Assembly (NCBI RefSeq): GCF_003590875.1
Contig: NZ_QYUN01000002.1
Coordinates: forward strand, 3,100,001-3,164,000
DNA: 64,000 nucleotides
Direction of reading: 5' to 3'
Origin: Noviherbaspirillum cavernae
GTDB lineage: Bacteria; Pseudomonadota; Gammaproteobacteria; Burkholderiales; Burkholderiaceae_D
A program made the position numbers and the translations under genes. Below, piece after piece: positions 26,989 through 34,666 of the stretch. How positions within the stretch are numbered: position 1 is the first letter of the stretch; every line of letters begins with the position of its first letter. Below the pieces are notes generated by a model, which was not told the DNA's origin, searched no databases, and saw only the letters and a list, made by a program, of their open reading frames with translations.

Positions 26989-29070
26989 TTACGCCGCATT
27001 CAATATCGTTTGCGCACCATCCTGATGGAGAGGCAACAGCATGCGGAATGTTGTACCGATTGACGGACGACTCATCACCTCGAGCTTGCCGCCGATTTCA
27101 CTCATGTATTCGCGGGTTTCAAACACCCCGATCCCCATGCCCGCCGATTTGGTGGATTCAAACGGCTTGAACAGCCTGTCGCGGATGAACGCCTCACTCA
27201 TGCCTGGCCCATTGTCCGCCACCTCAATGACGGCCTGGTCTTCCTGCACGCGAAGGCGAACCGTCACACTGCCGTTCCTGGGAGCAGCCTCGATCGCATT
27301 CTGTATCAAGTGTCCGATCACGCGCTCAAGCCGTGCATCGTTGGCAAACACGACCGCGTCATCGTGCGGCAGTTCGAGCGCCGGCTTCGGTTCAAATGCG
27401 GATTTCGCGCCGACCGCCAGCCGAAGCAAGCTGCCGACTGAAATGGGGCTTGGCGTTTCCAGGCTGGTGCTGCGACTCAGTTTATGCAGAAGCATCTTCA
27501 TCTTTTGAATCGAATGTTCCACCGTGCCGAGCATGTCTTCCTGAAATTCCGGCTTGTCCTTGTGCTTCTCTGCATTGGCAAGCATGAGCGACAACTGCGA
27601 CACCAGATTTTTCAGATCGTGAACCATGAAGGTCGACATGCGATTGAACGACTCAAACTGCCGCGCGACCACCAATGCATTCGCGGCCTCGTGTTGAGCC
27701 AGATAACTGGCCGCCTGGCTGCCTGCGATCTTCAGCAGGTCAAGCACTTCCCAGTTCAGGTTGATACTGCTCCGGGATTGCAGGAGAACGACAAAACCGA
27801 ACAGCTTGCCATGCAATATCAGCGGAACCAACAACCATGTCCGTGGCGAAGTCCGTACCCATTCGGGCATGACAAGCCCTTCGTACCTTCCCGGACTCTG
27901 GTCGTGCTCATGCATGTCGACGACCCATTGCGTGCGCTCCAAAAATCGGCAGAGAACCTCATTGTCGGCGTCCGATCCGCAATTCAAAGTCAGATTCCAA
28001 CCGGCAATCGCCTCGCAATTGCCGGATCCTCGATGGACAAATAGCGCGCCTCCCGGGCTCTCCACCAATTCCGCAATTGACTTGATGGCGCGCTCGCCCA
28101 CACCCGGACCGCTCTCCGACAAGGTGCGGGTAAAGCGAATCCACTCTTCCCGGTAATCGTAGTTGTAGTGATAAAAATGCTTGCTGATGAACACCTTGAG
28201 CCGCGAGCGAAAGGCGCCTGAAAACAACGTTGCAATCAACAGGATCACCGCACCGAACAGGAACCCGAGTTGCACCACAGCCCCCCAGTCGCCACCAGCG
28301 TAACGCAGGTAATAACCGGCGGCGGCCATCGTCAGCAAGTAAATGGCGGAGCCGAACAATGCCACGGAATGGAACAACGCCCGTCGGGATACCGCAATTC
28401 CGAAAGACCAGCGGGGATCGCGTGCAGTCGAGATCAGCAGTAGCGGCACCGTCAGCGCATTCGCCACACCTCGCGCACTCCAAATCTCCGCATTCACGCG
28501 TCGAAACAGCATGGCATCGCTATACAGATAGAAGTCATAGGCGAACAAGCCGCCGATGCCGAGGCAAGCGAACTTGATGGCCCACCGCTCGTCCGGCGGG
28601 GTGCGTCTGAACAGCTGCTCCACCAGTAGCATGCCCACAACCGCCAGCAACACGCGACCGGCCGCACCGCTTATCAATGCCATCAACCCGATCGCAAAAT
28701 CCATTTGCAGATAGGCACAAATGGTGGCAATGAAAAGCACGACAAAAAGCATGGTAATTGCCTGCGCAGCAGGCTTCGATCCGAGAAAGTCACCGATGCT
28801 TGCCGGCTTGGCCGGACTCATGAGCAGGAGCAGCAAAATGAACCAGCCCGCATTCCGCACAATCTCCAGCAACTGCGTGACAAGCGTCAGCGGCTTGCCG
28901 GACGCGACTTCTGCGGCTGTTGCGGCGGCCCAAAGGGCCGTGGCAAGACAAGTGACTGCAAGCGCCTTTCCATGAATTCGACCACGCCAGACCGTCAGCA
29001 GCAGCATGGCCAGAAAGAAGAATGCTGCTGCTGCGATGCCGTAACTGAATGTCGCGACGTTGATCACCAT
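26989..29070 (-). CDS. prsK: PrsK, XrtA/PEP-CTERM sensor histidine kinase
   Basis: A 693-residue membrane kinase. The N-terminal 285 residues hold about eight transmembrane segments, followed by a GAF-like region (about 310-460). The dimerisation/phospho-acceptor helix carries His484 in FMVHDLKN, and the ATPase domain has NAIEAAPRNG (N box), VADNGPGMSE (G1) and GMGIGVFETREY. It senses an unknown envelope signal and phosphorylates PrsR, encoded 17 nt downstream. It starts 19 nt after the sugar-transferase stop, so all are likely co-transcribed. Confidence 0.95.
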   Translation of the reverse strand: MVINVATFSYGIAAAAFFFLAMLLLTVWRGRIHGKALAVTCLATALWAAATAAEVASGKPLTLVTQLLEIVRNAGWFILLLLLMSPAKPASIGDFLGSKPAAQAITMLFVVLFIATICAYLQMDFAIGLMALISGAAGRVLLAVVGMLLVEQLFRRTPPDERWAIKFACLGIGGLFAYDFYLYSDAMLFRRVNAEIWSARGVANALTVPLLLISTARDPRWSFGIAVSRRALFHSVALFGSAIYLLTMAAAGYYLRYAGGDWGAVVQLGFLFGAVILLIATLFSGAFRSRLKVFISKHFYHYNYDYREEWIRFTRTLSESGPGVGERAIKSIAELVESPGGALFVHRGSGNCEAIAGWNLTLNCGSDADNEVLCRFLERTQWVVDMHEHDQSPGRYEGLVMPEWVRTSPRTWLLVPLILHGKLFGFVVLLQSRSSINLNWEVLDLLKIAGSQAASYLAQHEAANALVVARQFESFNRMSTFMVHDLKNLVSQLSLMLANAEKHKDKPEFQEDMLGTVEHSIQKMKMLLHKLSRSTSLETPSPISVGSLLRLAVGAKSAFEPKPALELPHDDAVVFANDARLERVIGHLIQNAIEAAPRNGSVTVRLRVQEDQAVIEVADNGPGMSEAFIRDRLFKPFESTKSAGMGIGVFETREYMSEIGGKLEVMSRPSIGTTFRMLLPLHQDGAQTILNAA

Positions 29071-29089
29071 CTCTCGCCACTTCCAAATC

Positions 29090-30490
29090 TCATCGCGCGC
29101 CCTTACCCAGCAGCACCACCTGAAGCGTATCGATCAAGATGAGTATGTCCAGGAACAGACTGTTGTTCTTCACGTAATACAAATCATATTGGAGCTTTTG
29201 CACAGCATCCTCGACCGAGGCACCGTACTGGTAACGCACTTGCGCCATGCCGGTAATTCCCGGTTTGATGCTGTGCCGCATGTTGTAAAAGGGAATTTCC
29301 TTGCAGAGTTGCTGCACAAAGAAAGGTCTTTCCGGACGAGGTCCGACGAAGCTCATTTCACCTTTGAGCACGTTCAGAATTTGTGGAAGCTCGTCGATTC
29401 GCGCCATGCGAATGAAACTTCCCACCTTCGTGGTACGCGGATCGTTCGTCTTTGCCCATTGGGGCTTTCCGCCGCTCTCCGCATCATTTCGCATGCTGCG
29501 AAATTTCATGACCATATACGTATGTCCATCCTTGCCTACCCTCTCCTGCCGATAGAAAATCGGCCCGCGATCCTCAAGGAAAATGAACAGCCCGGTGATG
29601 AGCATGACGGGCAGCGCTACGATGAAAAGAAGCATGCTTACCAGCAAATCGAAACTGCGCTTGCCGAACGCGCGCAAGAAACTTTGATCGAATCCGCTAC
29701 CGAATATCAACCAGCTTGGCTGCAGAAAATCCACCCTGATTTGGCATGCTTCGCGCTCGAAAAATGCCGGGGCATCAGTGACCTTTATGCCATTCAACTT
29801 GCATTCCAACAAGTCATCAATCGGAAAGCTTCCACCGCGGCGATCACGAACAGATACAACGACTTCACTCGCGTTATGCCTATTCGCGATTGACAGCAAG
29901 GATTCGTCGGCTGACAGGATTGCCCACGCCGGGACTTGGCATTCCTCGTTTGGAGTCGGGACAAAACCAACGATGTCGTACTTATGATAAGCAATATTGT
30001 TGATTGCCAAATCGTGGCATTCCTTGGCCAAGGGACCGCTGCCGAGGAAAAGGATTCTCGAAACCAGGAGACCTGACTCAGAAGATTTGAAAACAAGCAC
30101 CCGTGCAATCAATATCCCAAATGCCGAGATCACAATGACGAGCCCTAAAAGGCCTCGCCCAAAATAAAGCTCCGGAATGAGGTAAAAAATCAGGGTGATG
30201 AGGCCAATACCCAGTGCAAACGATGGCATCAGACGCAAGAGCGTATTGCGGAGCCCTTCCCTGAAATTCGCCTGGTACATGCCGAGCGCACTCATGCTGA
30301 ATACGATGACCATGGCAAATGCACAGGCGGAAAGGAAAAAGGAATTGGATTGCGTCCCTATATAACGCATTGTCGCGCCATGGAAACGAATACCGGCTCC
30401 CAGATAGACAGAAGCAATCAGGATTGCCACCTCAACAAGCAACAGGACGGATATTATTTTGGAAACGTGATGGTTAGATATCCGCAACAC
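29090..30490 (-). CDS. XrtA-system initiating sugar transferase (TIGR03013 type, PNPT)
   Basis: A 466-residue polyprenyl-phosphate sugar-phosphotransferase. N-terminal transmembrane segments (about four) are followed by a CoA-binding-like domain ([12 protein letters not shown]) and the catalytic C-terminal domain with [49 protein letters not shown] and [10 protein letters not shown]. It should start repeat-unit synthesis on undecaprenyl phosphate. The GTG at 30490, giving [11 protein letters not shown], is chosen because GGAG lies 6 bases upstream and relatives begin with a similar R-x-x-NHY/H pattern; a GTG at 30508 is the longer option. First gene of the operon with prsK, prsR, ligase and decarboxylase. 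Confidence 0.92.
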   Translation of the reverse strand: MLRISNHHVSKIISVLLLVEVAILIASVYLGAGIRFHGATMRYIGTQSNSFFLSACAFAMVIVFSMSALGMYQANFREGLRNTLLRLMPSFALGIGLITLIFYLIPELYFGRGLLGLVIVISAFGILIARVLVFKSSESGLLVSRILFLGSGPLAKECHDLAINNIAYHKYDIVGFVPTPNEECQVPAWAILSADESLLSIANRHNASEVVVSVRDRRGGSFPIDDLLECKLNGIKVTDAPAFFEREACQIRVDFLQPSWLIFGSGFDQSFLRAFGKRSFDLLVSMLLFIVALPVMLITGLFIFLEDRGPIFYRQERVGKDGHTYMVMKFRSMRNDAESGGKPQWAKTNDPRTTKVGSFIRMARIDELPQILNVLKGEMSFVGPRPERPFFVQQLCKEIPFYNMRHSIKPGITGMAQVRYQYGASVEDAVQKLQYDLYYVKNNSLFLDILILIDTLQVVLLGKGAR

Positions 30491-30685
30491 TTTATTCTCC
30501 GGACACACAAAAAGTTGGCTAATTTACAGGTTGCCAGATTACTACATTACGACAATATTTCCCATGCCACAGATGATTGGCAAAACGACTGAAGGTATTT
30601 ATTACATATCATCAACAAAACAGGCTTCGAAATAGTCCGTTTGTTCCCCGCATTTCTTCAAGGCAATAACACGTATTTACTCCCA

Positions 30686-30712
30686 ATAAAAAACCCCGCC
30701 GAAGCGGGGTTC
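30686..30712 (-). terminator. intrinsic terminator of the FxDxF PEP-CTERM gene
   Basis: On the minus strand the stem AACCCCGC / GCGGGGTT with a 4-base loop (30712-30693) is followed by a run of T (30692-30688 and beyond). It lies 20 bases past the stop at 30732. The remaining gap 30491-30731 is AT-rich; no clear promoter for the sugar-transferase operon was recognised in it. Confidence 0.85.
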
Positions 30713-30731
30713 AAATTCGAGCAATTTTTCC

Positions 30732-31259
30732 TTATTGCTTGCGGCGACGGGTTGCTGCAAAACCAAGCAGACCCAATCCCAGCAATGCGAGTGATGCAGG
30801 CTCAGGAACCTTTTGTGCATTCTGAATATTGATGGTTCCGCTATAGCTGGCGGCAAGTGAAGTACCCACCGGCAAGTCCGGGCCGGCGATGCCGTGGACA
30901 ACCAGTTCAATCGGGGCAGTAAGGTTCAAAGGAATCGTAAATGCCGTTTCCATGATGCCGTTCGGGCTCAAGGTAAACGGATTTCCATTGATAAACGCCG
31001 AAACAAAATTGATGTTTGAACTTGGAGAGTGGCTGATGGTAAAGATACCTGAATCCACAAGGCCGCTAAGCAAGGGAACAAAAATAAACGTATCGGTGAA
31101 GCTGCCGGCAAACTGATGCGTTGCTCCGAATTCAGCAGTGTAGGATCCGGGAACGGCGACGTTTGGCGTCAATGTCACAACCGTGTTGATTGGTTCAGCA
31201 AAGCTGCTGGCTACAGATAATGCCAGTCCCAAGGCAAGGATGAAATTCTTGATTGTCAT
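30732..31259 (-). CDS. FxDxF-family PEP-CTERM surface protein
   Basis: A 175-residue secreted protein. Signal peptide: residues 1-21 with cleavage near SSFA-EP. The FTDTF segment at 54-58 matches the FxDxF family of small PEP-CTERM proteins. The sorting tail starts at VPEPASLALLGLGLLGF (151-167) and ends RRRKQ: the PEP motif, a hydrophobic helix and a basic end, the substrate of exosortase A. No enzymatic motif is seen; it is probably an extracellular matrix component. It is monocistronic, with its own sigma-54 promoter upstream and an intrinsic terminator downstream. The AT-rich surroundings contrast with the flanking GC-rich genes. Confidence 0.93.
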   Translation of the reverse strand: MTIKNFILALGLALSVASSFAEPINTVVTLTPNVAVPGSYTAEFGATHQFAGSFTDTFIFVPLLSGLVDSGIFTISHSPSSNINFVSAFINGNPFTLSPNGIMETAFTIPLNLTAPIELVVHGIAGPDLPVGTSLAASYSGTINIQNAQKVPEPASLALLGLGLLGFAATRRRKQ

Positions 31260-31335
31260 TTAAGTCTTTCTTGAAAGCAATTTAAGCTAAGGAACAGTTT
31301 GAAATATTGAGTGAATCTCAACAACAACCCTTATA

Positions 31336-31354
31336 AAGCAATGCTTGTGCCAGA
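31336..31354 (-). promoter_or_regulatory. sigma-54 (-24/-12) promoter of the FxDxF PEP-CTERM gene
   Basis: On the minus strand, CTGGCACAAGCATTGCTTT has TGGCAC at -24 (GG at 31351-31350) and TTGCT at -12 (GC at 31339-31338) with 10 bases between GG and GC, a full match to the consensus. Transcription would begin near 31325, about 65 bases before the ATG at 31259. PrsR is the obvious activator. Beyond the promoter, 31260-31540 holds no gene that could be supported. Confidence 0.85.
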
Positions 31355-31540
31355 ATAAAATTTCCTTTTATTTCAATAACTTATGCTTAAAAATTGCGTT
31401 TTATCCAATCATTCGTAAAAAAACCCGACATCTACTTGGATTACACGGAAAGATGCCAGCATTGCAATCCATGATCAAACTTGCATACAGGAACATTGCC
31501 GCATGAGAATCGCACGGCAAGTCTTGGCTAAAAAACCTCG

Positions 31541-32617
31541 TCACGCCAAATCCGGCGAGATGAATGCTTTGTGAAACAGATGACGCGCAAGGAGCAAGGG
31601 CGGCATGCGAAGCCAATTAGCGCGCAGATACAGCATCCTTCGCGACATACCAGCCAGCCGGTCCCTGCAACTCGGGTGATTCGGCAGGAACGCACGTGTA
31701 TAGAGCTGATCCATGAGCGCAAGAATCTGGCGATGGGGGCGGCCGCTGCCGGCGGCTTCCATCGCGTCCGGCGGAATTGCTGCGTGCAGCATTCGCTCTG
31801 TATAACGCAGCGCATAAAAGAGCGGGCGCGTCAGTTCCAGTTCCTTGGCGCGCCGGACAAGGTCGGGCCAGAACGACGGCAGGCCGCCGAAATGTGCAAG
31901 CAGGCAGTGAATATCCACCAGATCGCGCAGACCGTTGTCCAGTTCGCCTTCATGGAACAAATGCGCGGCGCTGTGCAGGACCATGTCGATCGGCGCCAGA
32001 ACCTTCACGTCGGCATGCGATGCAAGCGATTGAGCGGCCGTGCGAAGTTTTTCGGGATCCGGACGCAAGGCTGCTGTTTCCGGAAGAATCGCGTGATGCA
32101 CGTCGATCACGGTCATTCGTTTGACATGCTGCATGGGCGGCAGCTCATGCATCCAGGTCCGGTAATAGCGCTGGTCATATTCATCGTGGTGGGTAGTCGC
32201 CCAGCCATGCAGCGTCAATGCGGCTTCCACGACATCAAGGCTGCCCTTGGGAACCAGGATGTCGACATCGGAGAAGAGACGGCCTCGCGCGGGCGGCAGC
32301 CTGGCCGCCACGTAGGCCGCCCCCTTCAAAAGGATGAGCGGCACGTTTGCCTTCGCCAAGGCTTTCCTTATCTGCGCGATTTCCCAATCAACTGCCTGGG
32401 CATGCCGTTCGGCGATGGCGTGCGCCCACCCCAGGTGTTCTCGCGGCCGGGACGGAACTTGCTCGATATGTCCACGCTCTTCGAGCAAAGCGTGAAGCGT
32501 CGCCAGCAGATTGGCGCGCCGCGCCTGGCGCAACAGCAGATCCCAGTCTGCAAGGTCTAGCGATTTCGACGTTTCCGGCCGCCGAAGTATCTGCAATAAC
32601 AAGGGAGCGGCAGTCAC
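31541..32617 (-). CDS. nucleotidyltransferase family protein (NTP_transf_5-like)
   Basis: A 358-residue protein. The nucleotidyltransferase core is ILLKGAAYVAARLPPARGR followed by FSDVDILVP; Ser-Asp-x-Asp (116-119) supplies the two metal-binding aspartates of the pol-beta fold. Downstream is a helical region including HLFHEGELDNGLRDLVDIHCLL. Proteins of this type are found next to HprK-related kinases and PqqD-like proteins in exosortase-bearing bacteria; their substrate is unknown. The start is GTG at 32617, overlapping the kinase stop as GTGA, so translation is coupled. Last gene of the four-gene cassette. Confidence 0.82.
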   Translation of the reverse strand: MTAAPLLLQILRRPETSKSLDLADWDLLLRQARRANLLATLHALLEERGHIEQVPSRPREHLGWAHAIAERHAQAVDWEIAQIRKALAKANVPLILLKGAAYVAARLPPARGRLFSDVDILVPKGSLDVVEAALTLHGWATTHHDEYDQRYYRTWMHELPPMQHVKRMTVIDVHHAILPETAALRPDPEKLRTAAQSLASHADVKVLAPIDMVLHSAAHLFHEGELDNGLRDLVDIHCLLAHFGGLPSFWPDLVRRAKELELTRPLFYALRYTERMLHAAIPPDAMEAAGSGRPHRQILALMDQLYTRAFLPNHPSCRDRLAGMSRRMLYLRANWLRMPPLLLARHLFHKAFISPDLA

Positions 32618-33534
32618 GTCAGGACCGTCGCTGGTTTCAGTGCAGCGAATGCCGAGACGGCTTCGTCCAGTTGGCTGTAGCTGAAATCATGACACTGTGC
32701 GTTTTCGAGCAATCCTGCCAACGCTTCAAACCCATCAGCGCCAAGCGTGCTGTAGTTGAATGCGTTGTCGGCGACACGCATGAGAGCGCGGGACTGGGGC
32801 AGCATATCGAGTCGCGTCGCCGCGCCGTTCTGGTATTTCGGGAAAATGACCCATGCAAGCGGCACAGCTTCCATAGCGCGCGCAACGCTGTCGGCAGGAG
32901 GCTTCATGTGCGCGACCGTTCCCTTCATGGTATCGGCAACCTCGCGGCTGAGAATTGCGCGCGGCTCGTAACGCTTGAGAAGGTCGATGGACGCATTTTT
33001 CAGGCTGATCGGTCGCGGCAGCGGCATGATTTTCCGGTCCCTCAAACGCACCAACGCCAGTTCGTCCGACAGCAGGCGCCAGCCGCGATTGACCAATGCC
33101 GCGCACAAGGTGCTTTTGCCCGATCCCGGCGGCGCCGGCAGCATCGCGGCAAAGCCGTCTTTCTCAATCACCGCCGCATGGATCATCAGATAGGAGTGGG
33201 CATGACTGGATACGCACCAGTTGAGGCCCCATTCGAGCATGGGAAATGCCTGATCGAGCGGCAAGGGCTTGAATGTGGAATCGCCATCGAACAGAAACAA
33301 TACCTGTGGCTTGAACCACCTTCTGAAGTTCCTCGGGCGCGCAAGGCGGACGTGAAAATCCGCGAAGCCGCCTTGCTCAATCAGAGGAAAGTCCGCGTAA
33401 AGCAGATGGATACCTTCCGCCACGCGCGGAATCGCGGTTTGCAGATGCGTGACGAATGCCCCGGTTCGAATGGCGATACCATGCTGCGCGAGCCGCCGCT
33501 TGAGATCCGGCTCGGTGAGTGAAGAGACGTTCAA
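32614..33534 (-). CDS. HprK-related kinase A
   Basis: A 306-residue P-loop protein resembling the C-terminal domain of HPr kinase/phosphorylase. The P-loop APPGSGKST is at 134-142, with a conserved HAAVIEKDG strand before it and RGWRLLSDELALVR after it (the Asp-Glu pair where HprK has its catalytic Asp). It lacks the HprK N-terminal regulatory domain. Family knowledge: such proteins are encoded with a PqqD-like protein and a nucleotidyltransferase; the phosphorylated target is not known. The start is TTG at 33534 within a TTGA overlap with the PqqD-like stop; no closer ATG or GTG was found. Confidence 0.85.
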   Translation of the reverse strand: MNVSSLTEPDLKRRLAQHGIAIRTGAFVTHLQTAIPRVAEGIHLLYADFPLIEQGGFADFHVRLARPRNFRRWFKPQVLFLFDGDSTFKPLPLDQAFPMLEWGLNWCVSSHAHSYLMIHAAVIEKDGFAAMLPAPPGSGKSTLCAALVNRGWRLLSDELALVRLRDRKIMPLPRPISLKNASIDLLKRYEPRAILSREVADTMKGTVAHMKPPADSVARAMEAVPLAWVIFPKYQNGAATRLDMLPQSRALMRVADNAFNYSTLGADGFEALAGLLENAQCHDFSYSQLDEAVSAFAALKPATVLT

Positions 33535-33806
33535 GATGGCACGCGCTCTATCAATGCCAGCGATTCGAGGTCGGCCAGAATGCCTTCCGTCTCGAGTGCC
33601 AGTTCATGATGCAGTTCGGTCTGCCACAGCGAGGCAAGCCGCTCGGCCAATGCCGCTGTATCGGATGGCGATTGTTGCAACGCGACGAGAATATGCCCGG
33701 CGGCGGCACCGAGTAAATGCGTATCGCCAGACAGGGGGTGGTAGGCAACGAACTCGTCGCCCAACACGCGCAGACTGAATGGCTGACCTGGAGCTACTTG
33801 CCACAT
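33531..33806 (-). CDS. HPr-rel-A system PqqD-like peptide chaperone
   Basis: A 91-residue protein, MWQVAPGQPFSLRVLGDEFVAYHP at the start, then LLGAAAGHILVALQQ and helical repeats to the end. It has the length and pattern of PqqD/RRE-fold proteins, which in RiPP pathways hold a precursor peptide for a modifying enzyme. It is translationally coupled to the HprK-related kinase (4-nt overlap) and 40 nt downstream of the Tat-exported protein gene. The natural inference is that it presents a protein or peptide to the kinase or nucleotidyltransferase; this has not been shown. Confidence 0.82.
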   Translation of the reverse strand: MWQVAPGQPFSLRVLGDEFVAYHPLSGDTHLLGAAAGHILVALQQSPSDTAALAERLASLWQTELHHELALETEGILADLESLALIERVPS

Positions 33807-33846
33807 GATTGGAACAGGGAAGCGACGGGAAAACGCGAAAACCGGC

Positions 33847-34425
33847 TTATGACTGCGTCGCTTGCAGGTAATTGACGATTTCCGATGCATTCCAATCCAC
33901 GGTAGCGATCGGCGAAAAAGCGCCACGGGACTGCCATTCCGTGAACATGTCCTTGATCCTGTCCTCCCTCAGGAAGGGCGTCCAGCCTTTTCGCGCATTG
34001 AGAAATGCGGCGACAAGGTGCATGCCGAGGTTGTGCTTGTCGTCCTTCTTGTGCGACAGCAGTTCCAGCAAGGTGTATTTGCCATAGACGGAAGTGGGGC
34101 TGCAGCCGAAGACATGGTTGAATTGGGTATCGGTCGATACGGGCCAGCTGCCCAGGTGGTTCTTCCAGTAGCCTGGCGAGCGGCCCTGGCTGGCGACAGG
34201 TTGGCCGTGCGAGCTTTGATTGCCGGACAAAAAGCCGGACGGGGATTTGCTGACGGCGGCGCCGATTACAGGACGGCTGGCCAGCGTGATCAGGACGCCG
34301 GATGCTGCCAGGCCGGCCTTGGCGAAATGTCGGCGGGACGCATTGAGGGACGGCGTGTGGGTGGCACCCGCTTGTGTCGGGTCGTCTTTCTCGCTCTCGC
34401 TGTGCTGATGATCCTTGGTAGTCAT
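33847..34425 (-). CDS. Tat-exported protein with PGYWKNH motif, unknown function
   Basis: A 192-residue protein with a textbook twin-arginine signal: SRRHFAKAG (30-38) followed by a hydrophobic stretch to about residue 56. The mature part carries GRSPGYWKNHLGSWP (81-95), a motif recurring in secreted proteins of several phyla, then a mostly helical region, ending in YLQATQS with Ser at the C-terminus. Tat export suggests folding or cofactor binding in the cytoplasm first. GGGGAG precedes the ATG. It is the first gene of the cassette with the PqqD-like protein, kinase and nucleotidyltransferase, so it is a good candidate for what they modify; that link is inference. Confidence 0.8.
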   Translation of the reverse strand: MTTKDHQHSESEKDDPTQAGATHTPSLNASRRHFAKAGLAASGVLITLASRPVIGAAVSKSPSGFLSGNQSSHGQPVASQGRSPGYWKNHLGSWPVSTDTQFNHVFGCSPTSVYGKYTLLELLSHKKDDKHNLGMHLVAAFLNARKGWTPFLREDRIKDMFTEWQSRGAFSPIATVDWNASEIVNYLQATQS

Positions 34426-34485
34426 GCCAGGCTCCCCTTTTTGATGGCTCGATAGACGTTCCCAATCCGGCAGGCGGGCCTGTCG

Positions 34486-34504
34486 GCGCAGAAATCATTC
34501 CAAA
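34486..34504 (-). promoter_or_regulatory. weak candidate sigma-54 promoter before the Tat-protein cassette
   Basis: On the minus strand, TTTGGAATGATTTCTGCGC has GG (34501-34500) and GC (34489-34488) spaced by 10 bases, but the inner bases match TGGCAC/TTGC poorly. Transcription would begin about 50 bases before the ATG at 34425. It is included because the spacing resembles the two strong sites in the window. Confidence 0.3.
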
Positions 34505-34666
34505 TAGCAAGAGGCGATTATATCCTGGCGGTCCAGCCTAGTTATTCAAATGTCAAAACCTCATCGTTGTTATTGCGCCTCATTTGCGCGAGCGATGATC
34601 AGACGCGACCGTCGCGCTTGCGAGCCGGCCCCCGCATCGGATGGCGGAGACCGCTCACACGATGCC

